Origin: Parelaphostrongylus tenuis
Lineage: Eukaryota; Nematoda; Chromadorea; Rhabditida; Metastrongylidae
Length of the DNA: 64,000 nucleotides
NCBI GenBank assembly: GCA_019055375.1
Contig: JAHQIW010006386.1
Span: 1-64,000 of the forward strand
Reading direction: 5' to 3'
Of this stretch, positions 1 to 12,705 are shown piece after piece (position 1 is the first letter of the stretch; every line of letters begins with the position of its first letter). A program made the position numbers and the translations under genes. The notes under the pieces were generated by a model, which searched no databases, was not told the DNA's origin, and was given only the letters and a program-made list of their open reading frames with translations.

Positions 1-1678
1 AGTAGACCCAAAAAACTCCAAACCGAAAACAAACGAAACTTCATCAAAAAAGTTCTTCTCGTGCAACGCAGAAGGTGCAATCCGTATGAGCCTGGGAAGC
101 ACGTACGTTCTGTTGGACCAATTTTACGCTCAGTCCAATTTGCTATCGGTGTTTCAAAGTATCGAGCGCTTGTAGAAGAAAGTGGAGAATTCTTTCTTCT
201 GCTTTGAAAAGAAAGTAGACCTTTTTTTTGCCTCATCTTGAAGGAGGTGATGGAAGGTGTAATCCTGGCAATTTTATAAGCCTGCAAGGATTATAGCAAA
301 CTCAGACCCAATATTAGCATTAATCCAATTTAAGTAAGGGGATTTCTTGATTCAGGCAATCAGGATTTGCGGAAAAAAGTCGGATCTGAGGAAGTTGAAC
401 TGTTTGAAGTTGAAAGCGGCCAATATTCTTGCGTCATTAGAACTCCATATAATAGGTCCAGTCGTCGCGTAGATGTTTAGCAGTCTCTATGGTATGTGAC
501 ATTCCTATTGGTTTTGGAAAAACAGCGCAATAGAGTCTTTCTTACTCGCTCACATCTGTCAATTGCTCCATCTCCAATGTAGAGAATTTGTACAGCGACC
601 ATCTCACAATAGATGTGAATCAGTTTTTCTTCACACAAATCTATTTCCCTCTGCTGTTTGGCCATTCGTGACGTTATACACTGTAATCACCTTTTTCTCG
701 ACATTTCACCACTAAGTATGCAAAACTGCCAATTTTTTCTAGGTAAGTGTGATGCCCGGTAGACCAATTGAAATAAGTCTAGTTTCAAAGCGACATTTGT
801 CGATTCCGCCAGCTTTGAGCATGTTCAGGAAAACACGATTTTTTGCTTTTACATGAACCTCTTTAATAACAGTTCCTAATTAGCTGTTGAAAAATAACAG
901 TATGTCAGATAAGATGACGATAATCTTCCTATACAGAAAGATATGGAAAGACGCGAAGGAAGTCTCAGCCTTGTGACAGAACAAAGGGGAAACTGAGCGG
1001 TGTTTATTTTTGTGTCGTGTCTTACTCTGGTTCGTCGTCATGCTTTTTCTTAGGAACAGAATAGGATTGGACTAAAGTCAAGAAGTACTAGCGGCAAGTG
1101 GTATTCGTTAATTTATGTAGTGCGGTAAGTACTGTAGCCTAAGGGAACGCTTTACAATAAAGAGTTGATGATTGTGCTCGGACACCCGACAGAGTAGAAA
1201 CAAGCAATTGGAAGCCTGACTTGTCTCGCATAGGAATTGTTGGATTTAAGATACAGGTTTTGTTGAAGAGTACCAGCTTTCTCACAGATGCACACAACTG
1301 CTAAAGAGCGAACAAAACTCGTAATCTCTGGGATCATTTCTTCGGAATTCTTACGACGATTCGACCTTTCCTTTACCACCTTTCATCGTTAGCCGTCACT
1401 GTAGCACTGAGGCTGCCTCTGGTTCTGCCTCTCAGCCATTGTTCCATTGTCCGTTACCGTGACCTGTAGTGATGCTATCAAAAATCACTCTTAAGAGCGA
1501 CTTAATCTCTGAAGACGGCATTGGACCCTCTTGTGTTTAACAGAAGTTTATGGTGATGATAATTTATAATATTGATTCTTAATCACTGTCAGCCATAATT
1601 TGCTGTGTTCTCATGACAATGTACGATGAAAAAAGCAAACCTGTCAAGGACATAGTAATGAAATTATCCTCGAAGGCG
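1..1678. other. AT-rich intergenic, no supported gene
   Basis: Only short ORFs without convincing splice signals or recognisable protein motifs are present. I see no transposon ends or RNA gene here. Confidence 0.4.
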
Positions 1679-1818
1679 GTCGACTCCTTTATAGTAGAGG
1701 ATTATTTTAGCTTCAGAGGGATCGGCTAAAGCGAGGGAGGTGATACTGATGGTACGTAATTGGACGAAACAGGCACCTGTCTAGCCTAGACCTAACGGCT
1801 CAAACAAGTTATATCCTC
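1679..1818 (+). mobile_element. Decayed copy of the second ribozyme-bearing repeat family
   Basis: This segment matches 28490-28632 in order and orientation: a GTCGACTCCTTTA-type start, a GATCGGCT block, GAGGGAGGTGATACTGATG, and an end at CGGCTCAAACAAGTTATATC. It is diverged but clearly homologous. It includes a decayed hammerhead core (CTGATGG instead of CTGATGA, followed by GGACGAAAC) at about 1739-1795. No coding capacity is visible. It is probably a dead copy of a non-autonomous element. Confidence 0.55.
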
Positions 1819-2458
1819 ATCAGAATAGTGGTCATAAAAACTCAGAACCCTTGCTTTTGGTAGCCTTTGGAAACTTTTATTTAGAAAATAGACAGCGCTA
1901 AACGTACAAATCTTTAATATTCTGCGAATTTTCGGGTACATTTGTTGACCATTAGGATCTTTTTTCCCGCAAATGACAGAAAGCATCATCAACATCCTCA
2001 TCACTTTCATCCAGAGTGTAAATCACGAACGAATGCAGGCATGTTAAGGCAAAAGCCGAGGACTGTCCAGAGAGTATGACGATCACATACCTATTTGAGG
2101 TAGCATAAGTATTGAAACAGGTTTGCGAGCATCCAGTGAAGAATATCTCGTCTACATTTTGATCAGGCGTCAAAATGAGCAGAATGAGAGAGTATGACAT
2201 TCGTTGGTATTTTAGATATGGAATTCAAGTTCAGCATATGGTAAAATAATTATAATGGAACCATCTTCCCGTTGGTATTTCGTGCGAAGATTTTCATACG
2301 TTATTTTGAAGGCATGCTAGTAATTATATTATTCATTGATGACGTTCGAAATTTCCATTCTACAGCGAATGCCCTATTGTATTTGCAAGGTTTGTCACAT
2401 GCTTAAGCTGGTCGTTGATGCCCATTCTAGTGCATCTAACTCATGTGTAAGAATGATA

Positions 2459-2890
2459 TTGGGTTGAGGAAAGTCCCATAACACCCGCTGAAAATCTAAA
2501 GTTTATTTCATTAACCCTCTAGTGAATTAGCAACACCCACAATTATTCTCAAAATAAAGGCCATTATCCCTCCCTGATCTTTTGCCACGATCTGCAAGCT
2601 TTCGCGGGCGATGCTCGAAATACCAGCCGTCGGGCTTTGCATCAAAAAACTTCTGAAATATGCCTAACTACTTGATCAAATGTCTCGTAATCGACGTGTC
2701 TACGCAAAAAGAAAAAAAAATATTGCTCCTTGACGGAAAAGACCATAATCGGACGCAGAGCCTCTGGACCGTGTTAGGCTGGTTGCGGTACGATTCCAAC
2801 TCTGTTTCAATTCATCAAACTTTTCCTTAGTCTTTCTGCAGAGTGAGGTTTTGGCATTGTTGAAACAGCGGTGCAGTTTCATGGCGAATC
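2459..2890 (-). pseudogene. mariner transposase 3' fragment
   Basis: On the minus strand the frames can be read, with several frameshifts, as the end of a mariner transposase. A TKEKFDELK block and a degenerate counterpart of the conserved SPDLAPSDYHLF motif (ASDYGLFRQGA) are followed by RHVDYETFDQVV and a terminal ...NGLYFEN-like stretch in another frame. A mariner-type terminal repeat, TTGGGTTGAGGAAAGTCCC, marks the left end at about 2459. The N-terminal DNA-binding region and the opposite terminal repeat are not found, so this is a truncated, non-functional copy. The frame was followed by eye, so boundaries are approximate. Confidence 0.65.
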
Positions 2891-4282
2891 ATGGTCGGCA
2901 TACTTTTTCACACATCTCTCTCGTGTGTGCACTCAATACATGCTTTCTTTTTGTCTCTGCGTGGGAGCTGCCTTATGGAAATATTACCCGAGATAGTCTC
3001 TAGATTTACATGATCGATCTTTGTGAAACCAGACTCTCATAAATTTTTTTTTCGCGATTTCGAGGATTTTTCGTCAATTTGTAATTTACATGCGGTGAAA
3101 TCAACCGTCTCACAGTCAAGCCATGGAAAATGTCGCAAGATTCATAAGTACTGTGAATTCGAATAGCTTCAAAGTTGATGATCATGAGCGACGCTATTTT
3201 TGAGGCCCTAGCTGGCATTCGCTCCATCCGGTAAGACGACCGTTGCCTTTATCAAGCGGAAACGTCAAAGATTAACGCTGCCCGCTATCATGCAACCAAG
3301 TTTCACAGGATGCGTATGGAGCTTTGGATACTCACAATTTGCCGCCCAGCCGTTTTACAACTTTCGGCAGCCAGACTGAGCTCCTTCGCAATTCACCCGC
3401 TCGACGATTTTGCCACATTTAAGAGTCAGTTTTCTCCAAAACAGTGTCTTCTCTTTGCGTATTCACAACTATCTGGCTCATGCTTGTCTATCGTGGCGTA
3501 CCACACACACATCATGCAACCTGGTCTTGTTATGCGTATGATTTGATTCAGTGCGCGCGGGTTATGGCTATTGGCTGTGGGCCCGGCGGAGCGGATGGTG
3601 CTATTACAGATATGGCAAAGTAGGGTGTCAGTGCGTCTCTATGGATACTGCGACAAGAGCTCTTAAACGACTTTTGACGCGGTATGGACGAAATTGTGGT
3701 AAAAACGTGTGCGAGCATCGGTGAAAATTATTGCACAGCACTTGGGATGTAACAAAGACCAAAGAGGCAATTTTGGGAATTGTTGCTCAATGGTTAATTG
3801 TCGAGCTAACAAACATAGACATCCTTTAATTGATTGAATGCATTTGTACAGTGTTGTTTTACTGCTGGAAATATGATGAAAAAATTAACGAACTTTGAAC
3901 GCCCCCTGAAGGCGGCTTCTGAATGTAATTTAAGGCAAGGTAGTTTGGATGAAAATAAAGTCCACTGCAAGCTCTACGAGAGGAGCGTCTTCTATAATGT
4001 CCCATATCAGTTGACCTGGGTAAAAGAATGCGTTGGACTGAGATAGAATCGTCCTCCTAAGTTGAGTTTGTAAAAAATTGGTTTTAAAAAAAATTTGTTT
4101 ACAACACTATTAACCGTTTTATAAATCAGAGAGTGGAACAGAGCCTACATACGTATCACTGTACCTATTAGCGAACGTCTCTCTCTGCTTTTACGTCCTC
4201 CTTCGCTCATCTCAAGTCGCTATTTCCTTTCAGCGAATCTAATTAGATGCAGTAGCATTCAAAAATGTGCTTGTAGTAAGAA
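2891..4282. other. Intergenic, nothing recognised
   Basis: Several 60-80 codon ORFs occur, for example 3310-3546 on the plus strand. None has family motifs or a consistent splice structure. The stretch 3540-3840 is slightly richer in G+C but does not give a readable frame. Confidence 0.35.
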
Positions 4283-4909
4283 CTACTCTGCTGTAGAGCC
4301 TATACCGAGGCTGATGACTGCACGTTGGTACGGGCCCTGGGAAACGCTATACACTCCTTGAATAGATTCTTCTAAAAGACATGATAACTCAACCTCCATT
4401 GAAACACTGTTGAGAATAATATTCAAGAAACGTCCTTGTGGCACAGGTAGCTTAAGTAGGAGCTTACTCAAATCTTTGTGCAGAGAATTTTGTTGTAGTC
4501 GGAAATTCAGTAGAATGAAGAAATTGCTGGGATCGAGAGCAATATGAAGATTTGAGGTCATCATAGTAATAAAAAGCAAATTAATGAATAGCTTGTAAAG
4601 CCTCATAACATATTTTTCTTCAAAGTATGACAATTTGATCCACCTGAACTCAGAAGAATATCGAGAGAGATCTTGTAATTGTAAAATTACAACTAAAAGC
4701 GAAGTTATCTGAAACACCAGCTGAAGTTGTATGAACATGGCATAAAAAGTTACTGTGTGAGTTACCACACTCTTCCCGGGCATGAGCAACTTGATCCACG
4801 GGCTGTACAATGGGACTCGGGCACGTCCGTTCTTGCAATCGTGTATGCGCTTTTTCGAAATAAAGTATTTGTTAATCAGTAAAAGTGGAGCACACTGGTT
4901 TTTCAGAAA
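4283..4909 (-). CDS. Hypothetical ORF with two hydrophobic segments
   Basis: The minus strand is open for about 209 codons from 4909 down to a stop at 4283, the longest non-repetitive open frame in the window. The in-frame start usually chosen (4810) is TTG, so a real gene would more likely enter through a splice acceptor; one weak AG lies near 4895. The predicted protein has a hydrophobic stretch around residues 55-80 from the open-frame start and another around 110-125, suggesting membrane association. The rest is Leu-rich with no motif that I recognise. It could be an exon of an unrecognised membrane protein, or a chance open frame in AT-rich DNA. No neighbouring exon could be matched to it. 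Confidence 0.22.
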   Translation of the reverse strand, partial: FLKNQCAPLLLINKYFISKKRIHDCKNGRARVPLYSPWIKLLMPGKSVVTHTVTFYAMFIQLQLVFQITSLLVVILQLQDLSRYSSEFRWIKLSYFEEKYVMRLYKLFINLLFITMMTSNLHIALDPSNFFILLNFRLQQNSLHKDLSKLLLKLPVPQGRFLNIILNSVSMEVELSCLLEESIQGVYSVSQGPYQRAVISLGIGSTAE

Positions 4910-5454
4910 TTATCATACTAACTATTCCGCTTTGGTCTTCTTGTTTTGTTAAAAAAAATAGATTCCAGAAAAGCAGGAAGGGAAAAATTTTGAGGTCAAT
5001 AGCCTTGCTTCGCACTGAGAAATGTACTACATTTCAAATGTCATGACCTCTACAGAGGTCACTCGTCGGAATGTAAGTGTGCATTACTTCTTACAGAGGT
5101 CACTTCGTAAATATTAAGAATGTCCTATTTGCCCTTAGAGCACAATGATTCATAAACTAAATGATGATATATAATTGAATGCCATGTAATAGGAAACAAA
5201 AAAAAGGCGGCCGACACTCTTTTGAGATTATTAAAAGTGAATGAAACTTATGAGTAGCATGTAAGAGCATTTGGCCTCATTAAAAGTACACGAATAGCTA
5301 TTTTCTCTAATGAATGGCACTTTGATTGGTATTCAGAAGAAATCAAAAGTCTCTAATGTTGTGACCAAATGTTTTCCATCAATCTAAAGTGGTTAACGTA
5401 ATCTCACAATATATTTTGAGCCTTTCATAAGGTCTGTTATTGGCACTTTTTACA

Positions 5455-5499
5455 GTGCATAGACACGTATTTCGACATTTCAGCCTCGTGCAGTTGCAC
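5455..5499 (-). ncRNA. Decayed hammerhead ribozyme, left arm
   Basis: Read on the minus strand, stem I GTGCAA/ATGCAC brackets CTGCACGAG (an extra base against CTGACGAG), a short stem II region and CGAAATACGTGTCT. The core insertion should abolish cleavage. It is recognised by comparison with intact copies at 41152 and 23740. Confidence 0.45.
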
Positions 5500-5850
5500 G
5501 GTGCTTTTTCGCTCAGGTGAGGTCTCGGGGATCTAGCCATTAACATAGGGAGCCGACGACGAACTTTTTACGTTCAAGGTACGGTGAACAATCACCGTGA
5601 TGCTCTTTCAGTGTACCTGCTTGTCGAATTCATACGTATGGTTGTTACGTGGGCATATGTAACAGTCAATGCAATCGACTATTTTGAGACCTCGCTCAAA
5701 AACAATACAATCTTCTATAATCCGACAATCAAACACTCTGGAAGAACCCGTGGTTATTTATTCCATCTAACGTTGATTATAAAAAAGCCTCTCCTCGGTC
5801 CCTTTATGTAAGGTGTAGATCCGCGAGAATTGACTGAACGAAAAGGCACT

Positions 5851-5892
5851 GTGCAATGGCGAGGCTAGAAGGCTGAACCACGTGTCTTGCAC
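5851..5892 (+). ncRNA. Decayed hammerhead ribozyme, right arm
   Basis: Stem I GTGCAA/TTGCAC is kept, as is CACGTG in stem III. The core reads ATGGCGAG and GCTGAACC instead of CTGACGAG and GAAAC, so it is expected to be inactive. Confidence 0.45.
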
Positions 5893-5935
5893 TGTATAGT
5901 GCCCATAACAGATTCTCATGAAGCCTCAAAATACA

Positions 5936-8900
5936 CTGTCAAATTAAATGTTCTGGAATGATTCCTCAAAATAGTCGATTTTATTGACTGCTACATGTGC
6001 CTACATTACAGGTATACGTAATGTTTTTATCAATCAAAGAAGAGAAGACGAAAACATCAAAATGATACAGGAACTAGAAGGAACGTCCTAGAAAACATTC
6101 ATACTTTATAGACACTTGAATGGCTAGACCTTCACAAGAGAGCCGCTTGTGATACAGCTTAGAACTGGTAAATTTGCTGGTTTGTGAAAAAATTTTTCTT
6201 CGCGAAATACTGAAAAAACTCGTTCCCGTTCCACTCGTTGTTTCAAGGTCGTCACCGCAGGCAGTCGTCGAAGTTTCACGTATGCGTAAAGCATTGCAAT
6301 GAAGCTTTTCCAAGATGATGTGGAGGCGAGAGAGTGATTTATTGAAGCTTTTCAAGAAAATGCAGTTTTTGTCAGATTGGCAGAACTGTTGCGAGATGAA
6401 CATCATCACTATTTTGCAGTACACGTCTAAGACTATCATAAGTGGTTAGTGAGATTTCAACGCATAACTTGTAGCCTGTGAGACTGGAGTTCGACCAATT
6501 TTCTCATCACGTTACACTAATGCCAATTCTGCTTATTCAGTTTCCAATTCCGCAGATGGTCTTAAAGAAAAAGCTATCATAGTTTTTGTGGAAAATACAT
6601 CTCGTTCAAGTAAAAGATGATCGACTATGCATACAATAGTTCAGAACTGAGGAATGTCTATGTGTTCTTCCATATACGGTCTATAGAAGAAGCTCTGAAA
6701 AATAATTTATTTCATTGCATTCTTATGCTAAAGAATTGAACAAAGATGGTTAGTGATGAAAATTGAAATCGTATATCATAAAAAGTATGCAAGTCGATAG
6801 GAAACACGAAGCGAAAAACCACCTAAAGTGATGTAAGTCAACTTATCCTTTCTGTAGTCGACTGCGAGCTTAACAAGCTGTTCAACAAGCTAAAGACAAA
6901 TGATCTACAATAAATTGAAAATGCAGGAAATTAAAGACTACTATGGCTTGGGGTTGCGGCGATGGCATCTTATCGTCGCTTACGACTGCGCCCTTGAATT
7001 GTTGATTGCGAAATAAAAAAATGGAAAAAGAGCGAGAAAAAACCTGAGCAACTGTCGCGCAAAATCAATATACGAGAGTCGTTGATTCGAAGAAGGAAAT
7101 CAAAAGCATATTCAATTTAACATCGACGTTGTCTAGCTTGGAGTGACGGATAGATGCAGGTGGAGGTCGAGAGTCACACCGACGACTAAGCAAGATGACG
7201 GCCGTCTCCACACAAGCAAACAGACTCGTCGGCGACCTGTGCAGAGTCGTTAATCATCTTTGACCACCTCAGTTGTTTACTCATTACGCAACATAAACAT
7301 GCGCATAATGCATTCTGCTAGTTCATGCGCCATTAATTGTAATTCTTCTAAGTTAAAGGAGCGATGTTTGTTCCGTAGAAAGTGACAAACGTTGTCGCCT
7401 GAGCAAAGAAAATTTAGAGGAAAAATCGATTTTTTTCAGTTATTAACCATATTACTTGGTATCCAAAACAATGAAAGCTTCTTTGAAAACCTCAAACTAC
7501 TCAAAAAAATCAAAAAACGAGATGGAAAAAGTTAAGCCGCTGGCAAGCGACTGCAGAATGAGAGGTTTGATGAGTCCGGTGTGGAGTCAGTCGCACCAGT
7601 TCCTGCAGCTCGGCCACCCACTTAATCATTTGGCCCACTTCCACTGCTCTATGTATTTCCTGACACAATCCTGGCCTAATGACTGCTGAATAGTTCCACT
7701 ACTTTGAAGACCCTATAGCACGATGAGGGAGTCGCACCAGTTACCACGCGTCTGTTATTTACACACCATCTTCAAACACTCTGTAACGTGACCATAAAAA
7801 CCATTTATTTAATCATATTATCCAACTCTACATATGCGAGTTCAATCATTTTCTTCTTTTTTTCATTACTTTTCGCATACTGTCCATAAAAGCCTTCCCT
7901 AAGTGTGTAATTTTGGTCGTCCAATTAGGAGCTCTGTTTTTTTTTTCTTTTTACAAAATATCACCGATGACTGATTGATTTTCCCTGGCATTCTAAAGTA
8001 GTTCTTTCGTAAAGTTCTCAGGTCTTCGTCAGAGGCATTTGCCAGCCATTATAAATAGGATCGAACTTTTTCAAAGCACTCTGACACTACTTTTACCGGT
8101 CCTGAAGGAATGTGAGGTTTTGTCGAGTCTCAATGGTTTCAAAGCAACAGTTGCAAATAGATTTCAAGACATTTCCAACTTCACCCTGGCTCAAATGTCA
8201 TATTATAAATAATGTCAGTGTAACTACATGGGAAATTTTCCTGCAATATTCAAGCTCTTTATGAATGTATGCTGTTTTGGCGTGCCTTTCCCCCTACACA
8301 GAGCGTGTTAAAACAAACAATGTGATCTTTGTGCACTTGTAGACGATAATTCTGTTCCATTAGTAGATATTGGCAAATAGCCAGTCTTGATTTTTCGAAA
8401 CAGGTTGCGGCGATTGTTGGGTCGAATACGAGAAATCGTCTTTAAAGCCCTTGTGAAGAATGAGCGACACTGAAAAAGTGCCAGTGCTTGAAGAAAAATG
8501 TGCTCATTCACCATTTGGACTGGCAAGATGAAGCACATGAGCTCCTAAGAAAAATTCGAAATAAGACCTCAGAGGTTTGTGACAGTTGATCACTTAGGAG
8601 AGTAGTTGAGTCATAGACCAGAGGGTATGCATTAACCTAGAAAGCTCTAGTTGCATGTGTTTTTGTTGGGAGGATTTGATCTTATTGATGATGTGTAAGT
8701 GAAACACACATTTTGTTTTTCTTACAAGATTAGTGAGATTTTTTCTGGTTGAAATTTTCCTTTTGAAGTCTCTTATGTCGCACAACCTAAATTGTTCAAC
8801 ACTATCATCTTCCCTCTATTGCTCTAGACTTTCTGGAGAATTTGAAGAAGAAGTAGTCATGTATTGCAGAGGATGCGCAGAGGCGTTGTCGGCCAAGTAC

Positions 8901-9871
8901 CTTTCACACACTCCATAACTATTTCTTTGGCATAGTTCTTTATGAGTTCCTTGACTGAGAAATGCTCAAATGCAATGAAAGAGAGCGACTACATATAGAC
9001 TACATATACGTCGAAAACATCAAAGCGAGGTTTTTTTGCAGAAAAAACTCTTTCAATAGAAAAGAAATGTCTTTATCACACACTTATCTTATCTTCTTTA
9101 CCCGATGAAGGGAATGGACATAGAAATCTAATGATCTCATGACAAGTTATGAGCGAATCTTACCCGGGCTTCGCAAGTTTGCTAACATATCAGTGCAATG
9201 TGTACACGCGAGGACAGACTACGCATTATTTTCCGCCAAGATTTCATTCGTCTCTAATCTGACTAATCCTTTTTCACTCGGATATGATTTTTTCTTTTTT
9301 TTGAGCCAGCTCCTTAAGGAAGCTCTTCTGCACTTTCGGTATGTCATTGCCGTAGCGTAATCTGTGGGTAAAAAAATCTATCCAGACTATGATGAGCTGT
9401 TCATAATAACTGTAACTAACCTCTAATCTGTAAAGTGTCATGACGACCGTACTGCTTGTAGAAAGTGTAGTTGGGATAAAAACTTCTGTAGTGTAATTGT
9501 TAGAAGTGCTCCGCACTACCATATCTCATCATTTGCAGCTGAGCTTACAAAGCTTCTCATAAATCCGTAAGCGAATATCAAAAGACTGGTTATACATCGT
9601 TAGAGCACTATGAGCTACTGTATGCATCACATAAGAAATCAGTTACCTCTTCGATTCTTGATAGAGTCGAATGCATGGCTAATCCCAGGGGCATTGAGCA
9701 AGGCCGAATACTTATCGTTTGCTTCCGTACTGTATAGATTTCCCTTAATCACGAGAATTAATGTCATTCAATCAGCGACTCGAAGTAAAACATGACTAAG
9801 AACATCCAGCAATCCCTAATTCCTCACATATCCACCGAGTACTTCGGTTTCATATTTTCCATCGTGTTATT
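5936..9871. other. Intergenic, weak ORFs only
   Basis: The best open frame is 6439-6074 on the minus strand (121 codons, Ser/Lys-rich, no known domain and no clear splice sites). The stretches 7120-7250 and 7560-7760 are relatively G+C rich but give no long frame. Nothing else is recognised. Confidence 0.3.
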
Positions 9872-10048
9872 GATATTGAGAGAGGCCGTGGCCGAGTGGC
9901 TGTGATGCTCGTCGAAGCGCGGATCTGATCTCCATTCCCCAACATACTGCGCAAGTCAAAACAAGGGCCCTATGGAGCGCTACAGCCAGGTTAATTCGAG
10001 ATGAGACGCGCTCAACCAGTATTCTACGACGTTTAAATAGAAGACAAA
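9872..10048 (+). mobile_element. tRNA-derived SINE (Leu/Ser-like head)
   Basis: The head GGCCGTGGCCGAGTGG resembles the D-arm and box A of a tRNA-Leu/Ser. The body matches 54911-55095 over its length, including CTATGGAGCGCTAC and the end TATTCTACGACGTTTAAAT. Two diverged copies sharing head, body and end in one window identify a dispersed short element. It is not a functional tRNA: no acceptor stem pairing or CCA-proximal stem is evident. Confidence 0.6.
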
Positions 10049-11048
10049 AACGAAATAAACGTTAGAACTTTTGGGATTTACGCATTTGAAAAACTGCAAA
10101 ACGAATCAAGTGAAAGGAAAAGAAAAAAGTGATTGATATTCAAGTAATTTGGAGCTAGACTAGGCTGTGTCGAACTACCGGAGAAGGCAAATCCGACACG
10201 AAGAGGAATTCATCCAGTGCTTACTTCAAGGAGCAGGTCATCGCAAAGAATGGACTCTTTGTCACTGCATTATGGAATAACTATCACGTATACGAACTGA
10301 TATTAATGCATAGGAACGTGAATGTGACTAAGTAAAAGCGAAGAGTACTCTGTAGAGAAATTTAGTCAAAAGCATTAGACAAGCATTATCTAACAAATAG
10401 TACATTATTCAAAATGATTTTTTACATCTAATCGGGAGATCTCAAATCCCAAATCGATACTTAATGCGTAGACCATAATGCTGCCTGTTGATGCATATCA
10501 CCCTAAAACAATGGAAGGTAACATCCTAATCTTTTCTAAACTGCTCCCGGCATTAAGTAAAACATAAAGCAGAGATTGATGATGTTTATAGGTCATTCTG
10601 GGTCGCATGAGAGAAAAAAGTGATGACGATCTGAAACACTGAACACACGTTGTTATCGCCGTGACTGTTCACTGAGGACATGAAGATGGAAGCTAAGATC
10701 ACATCTGTGGTCCGCTGTGGAAGCATTAGTTCATCTAACGCTTTGAGTACCACGTATATCATTTTAATACACACATGGCAGCGCTCAGCTGGTTGAGAAC
10801 ATACTGCTGTAAGGGGTGCACTCCGCGATATAAATCTGGTAATTGACAGACTTATTTGGATATTCTCAATTCCAGTTGAAATATTTGATTATGTTTGTGA
10901 AGCCTAAAATTAGTAGCTTTACAATACTTTCAAGAAATATATATAATGTATATGTATAGGATGCGTAAAAAGTTCTGATAATTTAATTTTGCCAATTCTA
11001 ACATTAACGAGATAGTTTTTTACTAATGTTAGTAATTCTGCACCTTTA
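10049..11048. other. Intergenic, nothing definite
   Basis: A box A-like stretch at 10776-10800 (GCGCTCAGCTGGTTGAGA) hints at an old tRNA-like element, but no box B follows. No gene is supported. Confidence 0.3.
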
Positions 11049-11275
11049 TGTCGAGTGTTTTCTTAAGACCGCGCTCAAATTTCTGTATATCTCATATCTC
11101 ATAATTACTATTTGAACCAACATGTCATGTGGTCTATTGAATGTTTCTGCCCGACTGACGAGATTGTAAGGTTGAAACACGTGTATCGGGCTGTACAAGA
11201 GCCCATTTGTCACACCACATGACATGTTCGCTCAAATAGCAATTATGACGTGATAATTCTATTAAATTCTTTCTT
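11049..11275. mobile_element. Minimal fold-back element with one hammerhead
   Basis: The left arm (CGAGTGTTTTCTTAAGACC, GCTCAAATTTC, then CATGTCATGTGGTCT) is an inverted copy of the right arm (ACCACATGACATGT, then GCTCAAATAG). Only about 13 bp separate the left arm from the ribozyme, so nearly the whole element is a hairpin. The same left-arm sequence begins the array at 40872 and the copy at 44606. Confidence 0.65.
11149..11191 (+). ncRNA. Hammerhead ribozyme, canonical core
   Basis: Visible parts in order: stem I GCCCGA, core CTGACGA, a short weak stem II (GATT-loop-GGTT), core GAAA, palindromic stem III CACGTG, the pre-cleavage TA, then stem I TCGGGC. All conserved core bases are present. 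Stem III is too short to be stable in a monomer, as in the minimal type I hammerheads of Penelope-like elements. Predicted cleavage is 3' of the A before TCGGGC. Activity is an inference. Confidence 0.75.
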
Positions 11276-12339
11276 CAATTTAGGTCTAGAGGCTGCTTTA
11301 TTTATTTGTCTGTTTCCAGTTGTGCTTAACTTATGAATCGCAAAATGAACGTATCGCAGTGGTCGAGTTGCAGAAGATGGAAATAAAAACAGCCGACATT
11401 GTCAACATCGACTGGTTTCAGACCAGCAATGGTGTGAAAAATCTTGAAATGTTTTAAAAACACTGGAGGGATTAAAGGCCATACTTCAAAAAAACGTCCG
11501 ACCACCTTGTCTACTCCAAAAAACATTCAGAAGATCAAATCACTAAGTTCAACGATCCAACGACAACATTTTCAAGTCAATACCCAACTTATATTGCCAC
11601 GTTTAACCGTCTACTTAGTCGGAGGCAATCCAGGATCCATTGTCTGTTGACCTGATCAGGTAAATTACCTTAACGAGAGGCACGGGGATGTGAACAAGAC
11701 TTTTATCCAACGGTGGTGCTGACACTTTGGCGGTCTCTCTTTCTTCAAAACCTTTTGCTCTATGTGAGCCGCCCAGTCGTTTTTAGAAAGCAGCCTCAGC
11801 CGCGAAAGTTTTATTGGCAACTTCGTGTCTGCTGATCAAAAAAAATTGTGGGTTTGTGGCTCAAAACAGTCTGACACATTTTTTTTTTGTTTTACAGAAG
11901 AAGCTCGATTCATTCATTTATAGCGATAATGACTTTTCTTGCTCTTCAAGAACCTATCACCAGCACAAGATGCTCCCACTCATGAAATTCGGAGACCGTT
12001 AAAATCTATAGCACGCCAAATAGACCGCCTGCTCGCAAGAAATTTTAGTTGGGAAAGACTGCACGTTCATTAACCAGCTAGAAAAAGAAAATTTCCTGAA
12101 GTAATGGTAACTAAGGAGCGTGTTCAGCGTCTTCTGACATCCCTGTTCGTATTTTTCGTCATAATGTTGATCACTCTCAAGTATAGCACTCAGATAATAA
12201 CCTAATAATGGAAACGTATCACTATAGAAATAATGCTTTTAATTCTGAGTTAGTCACATGTTACACTATAAACTCTCATAGGTACCGATAGGTAAAACAT
12301 GTACCTTTTTGTCTAACAAATCTTACGAGCCTCACAAAC
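11276..12339. other. Intergenic, no supported gene
   Basis: Short ORFs on both strands at 11326-11650 overlap each other and have no recognisable motifs. Nothing else is seen. Confidence 0.3.
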
Positions 12340-12705
12340 TCTGCGATGGTTTCGCAATTTAGTGATTTCCGCCTAATGTGGTGGTCTGTTCACAGCACAC
12401 TGACGTCTACAAGTACCATTTGTGATTCGAAGACATTTTCAGTTACGTATACGGTTAATACGGATTCCTCGGGATATCAAGCGCTTTGCAGAAAGACCAT
12501 CGGCCTGATGGTCGAAAAGCATAGAAGCTTAGAAGATGTGATGTGGAAGATATGAGGAGAGAGATGTGAGGAAAGATATGATGTTCAACGAATCCCTAGA
12601 GCAAGGAGACTCTTTGGGCTACTCTTGCACGCGATAGGGAAAAATGGAAGTGTGCGGGCGCCTGCTGGAGTCACTCGACGATCAACAGGACGACAGGTGA
12701 TACGT
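12340..12705 (+). pseudogene. RTE-like non-LTR retrotransposon 3' end
   Basis: Plus-strand frames read, with frameshifts, as the extreme C-terminus of an RTE-type endonuclease/reverse transcriptase polyprotein. Segments are IPRDIKRFAERPSA (about 12466-12510), then WATLARDREKWK (about 12618-12655), then RLLESLDDQQDDR and a stop at about 12701. This matches my recollection of the tail of RTE-family proteins in strongylid genomes (a 'RP..RW' block followed by '..LARDR..W'). The catalytic reverse transcriptase region is absent, as expected for a 5'-truncated insertion. At least two frameshifts show it is dead. Confidence 0.5.

Larger units (their letters stand above)
5410..5935. mobile_element. 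Fold-back element with ribozyme remnants in both arms
   Basis: The left arm (from ATATTTTGAGCC...GGTCTGTTATTGGCAC) is an inverted, diverged copy of the right arm (AGTGCCCATAACAGATT...GCCTCAAAATACAC). Each arm carries a decayed hammerhead, minus strand on the left (about 5455-5499) and plus strand on the right (5851-5892). The centre (about 5540-5840) is unrelated to the arms and holds a 75-codon ORF (5584-5811) with no known motif. The arrangement matches the elements at 33.7 and 36.0 kb, so this is a family structure rather than a chance inverted repeat. Confidence 0.6.

Noticed and set aside
6074..6439. 121-codon minus-strand ORF as a gene
   Set aside because: No motif, no splice sites, and composition like the surrounding intergenic DNA.
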